From: a virus
Virus record (IMG/VR): IMGVR_UViG_3300042542_002103
Location: 1-31,790 of that record
Direction: 5' to 3' (one strand)
DNA length: 31,790 nt
In this document: positions 16,428 to 25,273 of the stretch, piece by piece
How the letters are laid out: the number at the start of each line of letters is the position of its first letter
Numbering within the stretch: the first letter of the stretch is position 1
The notes under the pieces: model-generated
What the model saw: the letters and a program-made list of their open reading frames with translations, nothing else
Databases searched by the model: none
What the model was told of the DNA's origin: nothing
Position numbers and translations under genes: made by a program

Positions 16428-18011
16428 ATGCCAAAAACACTACAACTAAGACGTGGAACAACAGCAGAGATTACTGCAAATACACCTGCATCAGGTGAGT
16501 TGTTTGTTGATACACAAAAGAAAACTGTTACTGTTGGTGATGGATCCACAGCAGGAGGCATAATCCTTGCTAGAAATGATAGGGTTTCTGATGTTTATAA
16601 CACAGCCAATGGTGCTAACGGTTTAGCAGCTGGTGCTTTTACCACAGCCAATGGTGCTAACGGTTTAGCAGCTGGTGCTTTTACCACAGCCAATGGTGCT
16701 AACGGTTTAGCAGCTGGTGCTTTTAACAAAGCAAACACGGGCGGCACATTTACCGATTCAGTCACAATTAACCAAAATTTGACTGTTTCTGGTAATGTTA
16801 ATATCAATATATCTTCAATAAGCACCAAGACAGCAAATTTAACATCAAACACAGCTAATCAAGTTATTGATTCTTTTTCCTCACTACTTTACAGAACAGT
16901 CAGATATGTTATACAAGGTATTAATTATCAAAATGTTCAATCGATGGGAGTAATGTTGAGCCATAACGATTCTGATGTTTATATTGCTCAATATGACACA
17001 ATAGGTTCTAATACAAGTTTATATACCGTATCAAGTAATTTGTCATCAAATATAGTAAATTTGTTAGTAACTCCATCAAATTCAAATACATTTTTTGATG
17101 TGGTTCGCACCAGCATTGTTGCAAGAACATTGACACCCCTGCCGCCACCAGCTCCGCTGGTTGGAGCCTGGAGCTCAGGCGGCAACATGGGCACAGCTCG
17201 TCAGGGCTTGGCCGGCGCAGGTACACAAACATCCGGCTTGGCCGCTGGCGGAGCAATTACCAACGCTGCATCACGCACAACCACCACCGAAGAATACGAT
17301 GGATCAACCTGGAGTGCAGGTGGTGCTATGACCATAGCTAGATATAATCATGCCGGCGCAGGTACACAAACAGCCGGCCTGGTATTTGGTGGAAGCACTG
17401 CTGGACCGGCCAATATAAATGCCACCGAAGAATATGATGGCACAAGTTGGGCCTCGGGCGGTACCATGGTCACAGGTCGTCAGGCCTTGGCCGGAGCAGG
17501 AACTCAGACCGCAGGACTGGCTTTTAGTGGATTTAACGCTTCCTTTGTGGCAGCAGGACTCACTGAAGAATATGATGGATCAACCTGGAGTGCAGGTGGT
17601 ACCATAAGCACACCTAGCATTAATCCAGCCGGAGCAGGAACTCAGAACGATGCTCTGGTCTTTGGCGGATCAAATAGTAGCTTTTCGGCACTATTAACAG
17701 CCACCTTTGAATACAATGGATCAACCTGGAGTGCAGGTGGTAACATGACCACAGCCAAATATAATATGGGTGGCCTAGGCAGTGGTCAATCTGCCGGCTT
17801 GGGCTTTGGTGGATCCGGACCTACTACCGGCCAGACTGGCCTAGCAACTACCCAAGAGTATGATGGCACAACTTGGAGTAACGGCGGCAGTTTAGCAACA
17901 GCTCGTGAGTTCTTGGCTGGAGCAGGTACTCAATCTGCCGGCTTAGGATTTGGTGGAACTACATTTGTTGGCAGTACTTCTTTGGCGGCCACAGAAGAAT
18001 ACACCAAGTAA
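16428..18011 (+). CDS. Chimeric tail fibre with six-bladed kelch-like propeller head (527 aa)
   Basis: Residues 1-45 are an Mtd-like anchor (KTLQLRRGTTAEI, ASGELFVDTQKKTVTVGDGS). Residues 58-103 hold three ANGANGLAAGAF(T/N) repeats. Residues 140-232 are the QVIDSFSSLLYRTVRYVIQG...HNDSDVYIAQYDTIGSNTS module shared with the two preceding fibres. After a proline-rich hinge (TPLPPPAPLVGAW) come six kelch-like repeats starting at Trp 248, 295, 341, 387, 434 and 483. Each reads W(S/A)xGG...AGAGTQTAGLxFGG...EEYDGST, spaced 46-49 residues. Six blades would close into a beta-propeller, with the VGAW strand completing the last blade. The propeller DNA is visibly richer in GGC, GCC and CTG than the first half of the gene, suggesting that the head was acquired. 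Sugar binding or host-receptor binding is inferred. Confidence 0.82.
   Translation: MPKTLQLRRGTTAEITANTPASGELFVDTQKKTVTVGDGSTAGGIILARNDRVSDVYNTANGANGLAAGAFTTANGANGLAAGAFTTANGANGLAAGAFNKANTGGTFTDSVTINQNLTVSGNVNINISSISTKTANLTSNTANQVIDSFSSLLYRTVRYVIQGINYQNVQSMGVMLSHNDSDVYIAQYDTIGSNTSLYTVSSNLSSNIVNLLVTPSNSNTFFDVVRTSIVARTLTPLPPPAPLVGAWSSGGNMGTARQGLAGAGTQTSGLAAGGAITNAASRTTTTEEYDGSTWSAGGAMTIARYNHAGAGTQTAGLVFGGSTAGPANINATEEYDGTSWASGGTMVTGRQALAGAGTQTAGLAFSGFNASFVAAGLTEEYDGSTWSAGGTISTPSINPAGAGTQNDALVFGGSNSSFSALLTATFEYNGSTWSAGGNMTTAKYNMGGLGSGQSAGLGFGGSGPTTGQTGLATTQEYDGTTWSNGGSLATAREFLAGAGTQSAGLGFGGTTFVGSTSLAATEEYTK
16602..16727 (+). repeat. Three 42-bp in-frame tandem repeats in the kelch fibre gene
   Basis: Units at 16602-16643 and 16644-16685 are identical, and 16686-16727 differs at one base. 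They encode TANGANGLAAGAFT and are homologous in sequence to the 42-bp repeats at 14866-15075, sharing strings such as GGTGCTAACGGTTTAGCA. Confidence 0.9.
17169..18011 (+). repeat. Kelch-like propeller-coding repeats, six units of about 140 bp
   Basis: Blade starts lie at 17169, 17310, 17448, 17586, 17727 and 17874. A 26-bp string spanning the blade junction (reading DGSTWSAGG, or NGSTWSAGG in the last copy) is identical at 17299-17324, 17575-17600 and 17716-17741, while other blades differ. Partial homogenisation of this kind fits duplication or recombination among blades. Confidence 0.75.
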
Positions 18012-18029
18012 TAACAGTATTAAAAACAC

Positions 18030-18053
18030 AAAAAAGCACCCAGGTGCTTTTTT
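18030..18053 (+). terminator. Rho-independent terminator after the kelch fibre
   Basis: AAAAAAGCACC (18030-18040) pairs with GGTGCTTTTTT (18043-18053) around a CA centre; in practice this is a GCAC/GTGC core with a four-base loop, flanked by A and T runs. It ends in six T residues and starts 18 bp after the stop codon. It is the only strong G/C-containing hairpin terminator I see in the window, and it separates the fibre block from the enzyme block. Confidence 0.85.
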
Positions 18054-18087
18054 GTTGAGTCAAAAATCTACCGATAGCTAATATACC

Positions 18088-18816
18088 ATGACCGACACCA
18101 ATGATTCCTTACGCAACATTGTACCTACCATTACCAGCCAAGAAACAAATTTACAATCCTTGCTGGATCCACAAGACTTCGCTCAACTTGCCAGTTTAAA
18201 GCAAGAGTTAGAAGATACCTGGACCAAAAAACAAATATTTCGCACAGAAACCGAAATGCGTGTTTCAGTATTGAACGATGGTAAATTCCCCACCCCGGCT
18301 GGCAAATATTGGCAATGCGTAAGAGAACAAAATGTATTTTTTGAAAATCTTATTCAGTTATCGTTTAATTATAGAAAAAATTTAATTGAAATTAAAAAAC
18401 TTGAACGAAAAATTATAGAAGAAACAGATAATCTTGAAGTTGAATTATTACAAATTGAACTAGAAGAAAAACAGTATGCTCGTGCCAACATGGAATTAGT
18501 GGCCAAAGATCGTGTGCGTGAAATTGAACACTGGTCAAGAATCAAATCAGAATTAGATGACGGTAGTTTTGATAATAAAAATGTCAACACACATCAAATG
18601 ACATCCATGCGTGTGGCATTGGAAAATCGTGCTAAAACATTAACTTCAGGATCATCACAAGCTGAAGTTATCAATGTATTGGGCCCACTTGAAACTGCTA
18701 ATCGTATTGTTAAACAACAAAATCAACAAGAATCAACTGCATTGTTGGAAGAAATGTCTTTAAACATTATGGAAGTTCCTGTCACTGAGTCAGTTGCTGT
18801 CAAAACCAATGAATAA
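18088..18816 (+). CDS. Coiled-coil protein of unknown function (242 aa)
   Basis: No named family is recognised. Residues 25-50 and 95-160 are charged and helical. The long segment around KNLIEIKKLERKIIEETDN, followed by LEVELLQIELEEKQYARANM and VAKDRVREIEHWSRIKSEL, is a strong coiled-coil candidate. Residues 60-75 (LNDGKFPTPAGKYWQCVREQ) look like the most conserved globular part. Similar proteins of about 240 residues occur in T4-like aquatic phages near oxygenase genes, which is why I take it as real. Its end overlaps the start of the next gene by 8 bp (ATGAATAA), so the two are translationally coupled and may work together. No Shine-Dalgarno is visible before the ATG, and the terminator just upstream leaves its promoter unclear. 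Confidence 0.72.
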   Translation: MTDTNDSLRNIVPTITSQETNLQSLLDPQDFAQLASLKQELEDTWTKKQIFRTETEMRVSVLNDGKFPTPAGKYWQCVREQNVFFENLIQLSFNYRKNLIEIKKLERKIIEETDNLEVELLQIELEEKQYARANMELVAKDRVREIEHWSRIKSELDDGSFDNKNVNTHQMTSMRVALENRAKTLTSGSSQAEVINVLGPLETANRIVKQQNQQESTALLEEMSLNIMEVPVTESVAVKTNE

Positions 18817-19408
18817 AAATATATTATTGCAAGATAATTTTTGGCCCACTACCATATATTTTAAAGATTATTCAAATTCTGAGGCATTCAATCAGGATCT
18901 TGAAGAAAAAATTTTGGCTTGGAGTAAGTGCGATCCAGGCCTGGCCAAAACCAATCGATTCGGCTGGCATAGCACCACAGATATGCACACACGAGTTGAG
19001 TTTTCTGGCATAGTCAATTATCTGATTGAAATGCAACATGAAATTTATCATGCAGAAGGCTTAGCTGGCACACCTATGCTAGGCAATATGTGGGCCAACA
19101 TCAACTATCCTGGCGCCAGCAATGCCATGCATATTCATCCTAATAGCTTATGGTCTGGAGTGTATTATGTAACCTGCAATGACCAGTCAGGCAATATATA
19201 TTTTGAAGATCCTAGATCCGTTAGTTTGATGTCGATGCCTAAATACCAGTATGAGCAAAATTTAAACTCTCGCCGTATTATTGACAGTCAACCTAAACCC
19301 GGCCGATTAATTATGTTTCCTTCTTGGTTAAATCACGGTGTTCGTGAAAATACTTCCGACAAAACCAGAATTAGCATTTCGTTTAACTTTTTGCAAAATT
19401 TAAAATAA
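18809..19408 (+). CDS. 2-oxoglutarate/Fe(II) oxygenase, TIGR02466-like (199 aa)
   Basis: A non-haem iron dioxygenase that would couple oxidative decarboxylation of 2-oxoglutarate to hydroxylation of an unknown substrate. Visible motifs are MHIHPNSLWSGVYYV (His108, His110), GNIYFEDPRS, PKPGRLIMFPSWLNHGV (His176) and KTRISISFNF (Arg187, likely 2-oxoglutarate carboxylate contact). The order matches the TIGR02466 group (HxHPxSxxSGVYY, later FPSWLxH). The usual HxD/E carboxylate ligand is not evident in the HIH motif. The ATG at 18809 overlaps the upstream stop and fits the family start (LLQDNFWPTTIYF); an in-frame TTG at 18794 is less likely. Glycine codons are almost all GGC (9 of 11), opposite to the next gene (GGT 10 of 12), which suggests a separate origin. 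Possible targets are discussed in the findings. Confidence 0.82.
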   Translation: MNKNILLQDNFWPTTIYFKDYSNSEAFNQDLEEKILAWSKCDPGLAKTNRFGWHSTTDMHTRVEFSGIVNYLIEMQHEIYHAEGLAGTPMLGNMWANINYPGASNAMHIHPNSLWSGVYYVTCNDQSGNIYFEDPRSVSLMSMPKYQYEQNLNSRRIIDSQPKPGRLIMFPSWLNHGVRENTSDKTRISISFNFLQNLK

Positions 19409-19426
19409 AGTTACATGGCATCAGCT

Positions 19427-19434
19427 GATAAATA
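19427..19434 (+). promoter_or_regulatory. T4-like late promoter octamer GATAAATA
   Basis: GATAAATA lies in the 76-bp gap between the two oxygenase genes, 50 bp before the ATG at 19485, with a GAGGT ribosome binding site downstream. It fits NATAAATA exactly and would drive the second oxygenase and the overlapping glycosyltransferase as a late unit. Confidence 0.55.
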
Positions 19435-19484
19435 ATACTGATACTGACTTAAAATTTATAAAACTTAGTTAATGTGAGGTCGTT

Positions 19485-20063
19485 ATGAAAGGTGAATGGT
19501 GTTATTTTAGAAATTATTTTACGCCTGAACAATGTAGTAAAATATTAGAAGATGGTTTACAATTACCGGCACAAGAAGCCAAACTTGGTGTTGCCGGTAT
19601 GAATGAACGTGATGCAGGTGACCATCGCAAATCAAAAATTCGTTTTATTCAACAAAACAATCATCCACAGTTTCAATGGTTATTCAATGAACTATGGTTG
19701 ATGGGTATGCAAGCCAATCGTGATTGGTTTAATTTTCACATTACCAATCTGTCATTCATTCAATTAGCGGAATATGATGAAAGTTATTCTGGTGAATATA
19801 AAAAACACCATGATGTCTTTTGGGTTAACAATGATAACTACCATCGTAAACTCACCTGTGTGATTCAACTAACAGACCCATCTACATATGAAGGTGGTGA
19901 TTTTGAAATGTATGACTTGACTGATTATCCAAATAAAGAAGAAATGAGAACACAAGGCACAGCAATCTTTTTGCCATCGTTTATACCTCATGCGGCTCTA
20001 CCTGTAACTAAAGGTACACGATATAGTTTAGCAGTATGGTTTGAGGGGCCAAAATGGGTATGA
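19485..20063 (+). CDS. Prolyl-4-hydroxylase-like 2-oxoglutarate/Fe(II) oxygenase (192 aa)
   Basis: The double-stranded beta-helix motifs are complete: His108-x-Asp110 in KKHHDVFW, distal His169 in LPSFIPHAALPV, and Arg179 in GTRYSLAVWF for 2-oxoglutarate. KLTCVIQLTDPSTYEGGDFEMYD between them is the hallmark strand pair of the P4Hc/PKHD-type family (VIQLSxPxxYxGGxL). The N-terminal 60 residues (WCYFRNYFTPEQCSKIL...DHRKSKIRFI) also match that group. Family members hydroxylate peptidyl proline or other protein and small-molecule substrates; the substrate cannot be read from sequence. The length is normal for single-domain phage enzymes. It overlaps the glycosyltransferase start by 10 bp and follows a late-promoter octamer, implying expression with the virion genes. 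Confidence 0.88.
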   Translation: MKGEWCYFRNYFTPEQCSKILEDGLQLPAQEAKLGVAGMNERDAGDHRKSKIRFIQQNNHPQFQWLFNELWLMGMQANRDWFNFHITNLSFIQLAEYDESYSGEYKKHHDVFWVNNDNYHRKLTCVIQLTDPSTYEGGDFEMYDLTDYPNKEEMRTQGTAIFLPSFIPHAALPVTKGTRYSLAVWFEGPKWV

Positions 20064-21199
20064 AACATAGGTACCATATTCTCGGCCTTCCGCATACCGT
20101 TACATCTAAAGAATACAATGCGTGTGCCTATACTCAGAAGGTTTATAAGTTTGGTAAGATGATGACGGCTCGTGGTCATGAAGTGATTCACTATGGCCAT
20201 GAAGAATCGGATTTGCCATGTACAGAACACGTTACAGTTATCACCAATGATGACTTGAAGATTGCTTATGGTAACTATGATTGGCGAAAGAACTTCTTTA
20301 AGTTTGACACCAATGACCATGCATACAAAACATTTTATGCCAATGCAATTCGTGAAGTAGGTAAGCGTAAACAAAAGAATGATTTTATTCTTCCATTTTG
20401 GGGTGCAGGTACTCGACCAGTTTGTGATGCACATCCAGATATTATCACAGTAGAACCAGGAATTGGGTATGCAGGTGGTCATTGGGCTCGATTTAAAATC
20501 TTTGAATCGTATGCCATCTATCACGCATACTATGGTTTAGAATCTGTTGGTACCTGTAAACAAGATTGGTATGACACAGTAATTCCAAACTATTTTGATC
20601 CTGAAGATTTTACATACAACGATAAGAAAGATGATTACTTTTTATTTCTAGGTCGTGTGTATGAAGGTAAAGGTGTAAACATAGCGGTACAGGCTACCGA
20701 AGCCATTGGTGCCAAATTGATTATTGCCGGTCAGAATTCATTGAAACAAATGGGTTATACCGAAACACCATCTCATGTTACCGAATTAGGATATGCTGAT
20801 GTGGAAACTAGGCGTAATCTAATGGCAAATGCCAAAGGTGCCTTTGTGGCTTCGTTATATACCGAACCTTTTGGAGGCGTTCAGGTTGAATGTTTATTCT
20901 CAGGTACACCCACGATAACGACCAATTGGGGTTCGTTCACGGAGAACAACATCCATGGTGTTACGGGGTATCGGTGCACCACCTTTGAACAGTTCACATG
21001 GGCTGCCAAGAATATTGGTAATATTAAGCCAGAAGCCTGTAGGGATTTTGCACTAAATAACTTCAGTTTGGATGTGGTAGCACAGAAGTATGAGGAATAT
21101 TTCCAGTCGGTACTCAATGTTTATAATGGTAACGGATGGTATGAACCAAACGAAAATAGAACAGAATTAAACTGGCTGAACAAATATATTCCTGCCTAA
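20054..21199 (+). CDS. GT4-family (GT-B fold) glycosyltransferase (381 aa)
   Basis: A retaining glycosyltransferase of the GT4/Glycos_transf_1 type. The N-terminal half (HILGLPHTVTSKEYNACAYT, KFGKMMTARGHEVIHYG) is the acceptor-side Rossmann domain. The C-terminal half has GRVYEGKGV (Gly200-Lys206), LIIAGQN, HVTELGYAD, and the EX7E motif EPFGGVQVE (Glu271, Glu279), which contacts the nucleotide sugar. WGSFTENNIHGVTGYRC follows, as is usual. Sugar donor and acceptor are unknown. AGGGG at 20044-20048 favours the ATG at 20054; the alternative ATG at 20060 would make an ATGA junction with the oxygenase stop. Tight coupling to a prolyl-hydroxylase-like enzyme and the collagen-like fibre gene immediately downstream suggest that fibre protein is the acceptor (inference). 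Confidence 0.9.
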   Translation: MGMKHRYHILGLPHTVTSKEYNACAYTQKVYKFGKMMTARGHEVIHYGHEESDLPCTEHVTVITNDDLKIAYGNYDWRKNFFKFDTNDHAYKTFYANAIREVGKRKQKNDFILPFWGAGTRPVCDAHPDIITVEPGIGYAGGHWARFKIFESYAIYHAYYGLESVGTCKQDWYDTVIPNYFDPEDFTYNDKKDDYFLFLGRVYEGKGVNIAVQATEAIGAKLIIAGQNSLKQMGYTETPSHVTELGYADVETRRNLMANAKGAFVASLYTEPFGGVQVECLFSGTPTITTNWGSFTENNIHGVTGYRCTTFEQFTWAAKNIGNIKPEACRDFALNNFSLDVVAQKYEEYFQSVLNVYNGNGWYEPNENRTELNWLNKYIPA

Positions 21200-21233
21200 A
21201 TATAAAGTAAACAACCAATGGGGAAAATGAACC

Positions 21234-22729
21234 TTGGCAACTAGCTCTAACTTTGTCGTTAAGAATGGCCTAACCGTAGGTAATACTGCGGTTATTGCGG
21301 CCAATGGAATGTGGGTTGGTGCAAACACCAATCTGGTAGGAGCTACAGGTCCAACAGGTGCTACCGGTCCTACAGGACCAACAGGTGCAACTGGTATTGG
21401 TGCAACTGGTGCCACAGGTGCTTTGACACCTTGGCAGTATATCACCAGCAATACAAACGCCACAGCAAATTCTCAATACATCGCCAACACAATAGGCGGT
21501 GCTTTCACACTAACACTTCCCGCTTCACCAGTTTTAGGTTCACAAGTTGTTGTTACCGATGGTGGTAATTGGGGTAACACCAATCTAACCATTGCTCGTA
21601 ATGGTAAAACCATTGAGGGTGATGCTTCTGATTTAATCTGTGATGTCGGTCAAACAACCATCACATTAATCTATGATGACATTACATGGCAGACCACAGC
21701 AACGATTGGTGCTCGTGGTGCCACAGGTATTTCTGGTGCTACAGGTGCACCGGCAGCATGGACATATATCACCGCCAATACAACTGCCGGTGCCAATACT
21801 CAGTTCATTGCGAATACAAATGGTGGTGTATTTACATTAACACTACCACCAACACCAGTTACAGGTACCACAGTAACGATTACTGATGGTGGTAATTGGG
21901 GTGCCAACAATCTTACAGTAGCACGAAATGGTTCTACGATTGAAGGTGTTGCAGATGATGTATTACTCAATCTGCCACAGACATTAGTATACTTTATCTA
22001 CACAAACAATACATGGCAGGTTGTTACGACAGCCGGTTCACAAGGTGCTACTGGTGCCACAGGTTCAGCAGGACCTACAGGTCCCACGGGGCCAAATGGA
22101 CCTTTAGGCCCAACTGGACCGACAGGACCTACAGGTGCCACAGGCCCAGCTGGACCAACAGGATCAACAGGTGCTACTGGTGTTACTGGTCCAACTGGAC
22201 CAACAGGACCAACTGGTGCTACAGGAGTTACCGGACCTACTGGACCTACAGGTGCATCCGGAACTGGTGCAACTAAGCAAGTTGTTAGCACCATAAAAAG
22301 AGATACTTTTTCCACTTCAACCGCTATTGCAAGTGGTGGCTCAGCTGTTACAGGATTATCAGCAACAATCACACCATCAAGCACATCCAGTAGAATTTTG
22401 GTTATTGTAAATCTTTGGGGTAGTGGTAATTCAGGAACTCTTGGAATTTTTCAATGTTACAGAAATGGCACTTTAGTTGGTGCTGGTGATGCATCTGGAA
22501 GTAGGTCAGGAATAAATGCTAGATATTATTTAAGTGATAATAACCATTATGGTTGTTTGAATTTTTCTTTTTTAGATAGTCCTTCTTCAACCTCAGCATT
22601 AACTTATCAAATAAATGCCGCTACCGAAAGTGGATCAAATACAACATATGTTAATAGAAGTCCTAGTGATCCTAACAATGCTTTAGGTTCAAGAACTTCA
22701 TCTTCAATCACACTTTTAGAAATATTATA

Positions 22730-22730
<1 letters not shown>
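21234..22730 (+). CDS. Collagen-like adhesin A with duplicated beta module, TTG start (498 aa)
   Basis: The N-terminal anchor [38 protein letters not shown] is shared with the genes at 25439 and 29129. By alignment with their MATNSNF starts, translation here begins at TTG 21234; the only ATGs just upstream (21219, 21228) lead into a TAG at 21243. Next come a short collagen-like run with a GIG interruption, then two copies of a roughly 90-residue module (WxYIT...QYIANT.GG.FTLTLP...LT.ARNG.TIEG), then 25 Gly-X-Y triplets dominated by GPT and GAT. A C-terminal knob of about 125 residues ends the protein ([39 protein letters not shown]), resembling small phage receptor-binding heads. The collagen segment should form a stiff triple helix. 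The enzyme genes lie directly upstream. Confidence 0.85.
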
Positions 22731-23949
<1,219 letters not shown>

Positions 23950-23964
23950 TCAAAAGGACTAACT

Positions 23965-24162
23965 ATGGACAAAAGAATTATTTACCCTACTGATGATGGT
24001 GGTGTTGCCATTCTGATACCAGCACCTGAGTACCTTGAAACACATACCATTGAAGAACTGGCTGCTAAAGATGTACCAGAAGGTAAACCTTACAAGATTG
24101 TGGATGTTGCTGATATACCTAGTGATAGAACATTTAGAAATGCATGGGAGTACCAAGAATGA
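23965..24162 (+). CDS. Small conserved tail-fibre-associated protein (65 aa)
   Basis: MDKRIIYPTDDGGVAILIPA, then IEELAAKDVPEGKPYKIVD, then IPSDRTFRNAWEY. This compact pattern (R.IY..DDGGV.I..P, KDVP.G.PY.IVD, SDR.FR.AWE) is widespread as a small gene next to phage tail fibres in marine and enteric phages. Its role is unknown. An AAGGA sits 6 bp before the ATG, and the stop overlaps the next start as ATGA, so this gene and the next form a pair. Confidence 0.75.
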   Translation: MDKRIIYPTDDGGVAILIPAPEYLETHTIEELAAKDVPEGKPYKIVDVADIPSDRTFRNAWEYQE

Positions 24163-24386
24163 TTGTAATTAATATCGATAAAGCCAAGAACATTACCAAA
24201 GACCGTTTGCGTGCTGAACGAAAGCCATTACTTGAAGAACAAGATGTGGCATTTCAACGAGCATTAGAAAACAATACTGATACAACAGCAATCGTGGCTG
24301 AGAAACAACGATTAAGAGATATTACATTGTTAGCTGATGAAGCAACAACCTTAGAAGAACTCAAAACAATTAAATGCCAAATTTAA
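24159..24386 (+). CDS. Small helical fibre-associated protein, partner of the preceding gene (75 aa)
   Basis: [23 protein letters not shown], followed by [14 protein letters not shown] and [21 protein letters not shown], is almost entirely helical. Its pattern (KAK.I..D.LR.ER.PLLE..D..F.RALE...T..I...KQ.LRDIT) is familiar from small genes beside phage tail fibres. I choose ATG 24159, which overlaps the upstream stop (ATGA) and has GGAG 8 bp before it; an in-frame ATG at 24144 would add five residues without a better site. The gene also overlaps the following fibre by 13 bp. An assembly role is inferred. Confidence 0.75.
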   Translation: MIVINIDKAKNITKDRLRAERKPLLEEQDVAFQRALENNTDTTAIVAEKQRLRDITLLADEATTLEELKTIKCQI

Positions 24387-25033
24387 GTAACCTAATCTCC
24401 TCTGCAATCTCTGGTGCCACAGGTGCTGTAGGTCCTACTGGACCAACTGGCGGCCAAGGTTCTACAGGTATTACAGGATCAACAGGCCCAACAGGACCAG
24501 GTGGTCCTACAGGACCAGTTGGTGCAACAGGATTAACAGGTGGACAAGGTGCTACTGGTGTTACAGGACCTACAGGACCAGGAGGTCCAACAGGCCCAAC
24601 AGGACCGGTTGGTGCTACAGGACCAACTGGACCTACAGGACCAACAGGTTCAACTGGACCTACAGGACCAGGAGGTCCAGCAGGACCTACAGGACCAACC
24701 GGGCCAGCAGGATCAAACGCATCAGTCACGGGTGGTAATGGTATATCAGTAAGCTCTGGTACGGTAACGGTTGCTTGTCCTAGTCATAACTCCGTTGGGG
24801 CATATGCTCAAGTATATTGGATTAACGGTGGCAGTGGAACTTTCCCTTCTCCTGGAAGCAATTACTCAGCAGGTTCTGGGGCACAACAAATAAGCCTGGC
24901 TTGCTTAGGAGGAGGTGCTGGTAACTTTTTACGTTTTACCAATACTCTTTCAGGAACATGGAAGTGGATGTCTGCTCCTAACGGTAATGTTACAAATGAG
25001 AGTGTTTTTGGTATTGCTTGTAGAGTATCATAA
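24374..25033 (+). CDS. Collagen-like adhesin C (219 aa)
   Basis: A short leader ([12 protein letters not shown]) is followed by the longest uninterrupted collagen-like run in the window: 33 Gly-X-Y triplets at about residues 14-114, with Pro only at X and mostly Thr at Y. The remaining about 100 residues form one small tip domain ([20 protein letters not shown]...[24 protein letters not shown]...VFGIACRVS). It resembles a compact beta-sandwich head with two or three Cys; I do not recognise a family. There is no attachment domain and no chaperone. The start lies inside the end of the preceding small gene, which may be its dedicated partner. Confidence 0.82.
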   Translation: MPNLSNLISSAISGATGAVGPTGPTGGQGSTGITGSTGPTGPGGPTGPVGATGLTGGQGATGVTGPTGPGGPTGPTGPVGATGPTGPTGPTGSTGPTGPGGPAGPTGPTGPAGSNASVTGGNGISVSSGTVTVACPSHNSVGAYAQVYWINGGSGTFPSPGSNYSAGSGAQQISLACLGGGAGNFLRFTNTLSGTWKWMSAPNGNVTNESVFGIACRVS

Positions 25034-25042
25034 AGGATTAAT

Positions 25043-25273
25043 ATGTTTACATTAGAATATGCAAAAAACCCTATATTTAATAATGAAGAACAAACTTCAA
25101 TTTTGTTAACGGTGAAGTGGGAAGAATTTGTAGAAGAAATGCCGTTTGGTGCAAGTTCATTTGATTGTGAAGCACATGGTCGTGAGTTATTTGAACGAGC
25201 AAAAGCAGGCGAATTTGGCGAAGTAGCACCTTATGTTGCACCACCTGAATCAACTATAACAAATGCAAACTGA
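25043..25273 (+). CDS. Small conserved tail-fibre-associated protein (76 aa)
   Basis: MFTLEYAKNPIFNNEEQTSI, LLTVKWEEFVEEMPFGASSF, then HGRELFERAKAGEFGEVAPY. The pattern LE.AKNP......I.LTVKW.EF.EE.PF....D...HG.ELF.RAKAGEFG is recurrent in phage fibre regions, and its function is unknown. AAAGGA precedes the ATG. Its last 11 bp overlap the next, very short gene. Confidence 0.75.
   Translation: MFTLEYAKNPIFNNEEQTSILLTVKWEEFVEEMPFGASSFDCEAHGRELFERAKAGEFGEVAPYVAPPESTITNAN

Noticed and set aside
16602-16727. CRISPR-like direct repeats
   Set aside because: The repeats are contiguous with no spacers, are in frame and code for a fibre shaft. No cas genes are present.
14626-18011. Diversity-generating retroelement, prompted by Mtd-like N-terminal domains
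   Set aside because: No reverse transcriptase gene, template/variable repeat pair or C-type lectin variable end is present. Only the anchor resembles Mtd.
18055-18084. Sigma70-like promoter TTGAGT-18 bp-TAATAT before the gene at 18088
   Set aside because: The predicted start would fall at or after the ATG, leaving no leader, and there is no internal ATG with a ribosome binding site to use instead.
19988-20524. 178-codon minus-strand frame across the oxygenase/glycosyltransferase junction
   Set aside because: It is opposite two well-supported enzymes, has Cys/Trp/Met-rich low-sense composition and no recognisable motif.
24370-24729. Proline/glycine-rich open frame on the minus strand opposite a collagen-like gene (similar ones at 21998-22384 and 29083-29364)
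   Set aside because: GGN and CCN codons are complementary, so Gly-Pro repeats read as Gly-Pro-Val repeats on the other strand. These frames lack starts with ribosome binding sites and mirror real genes exactly.
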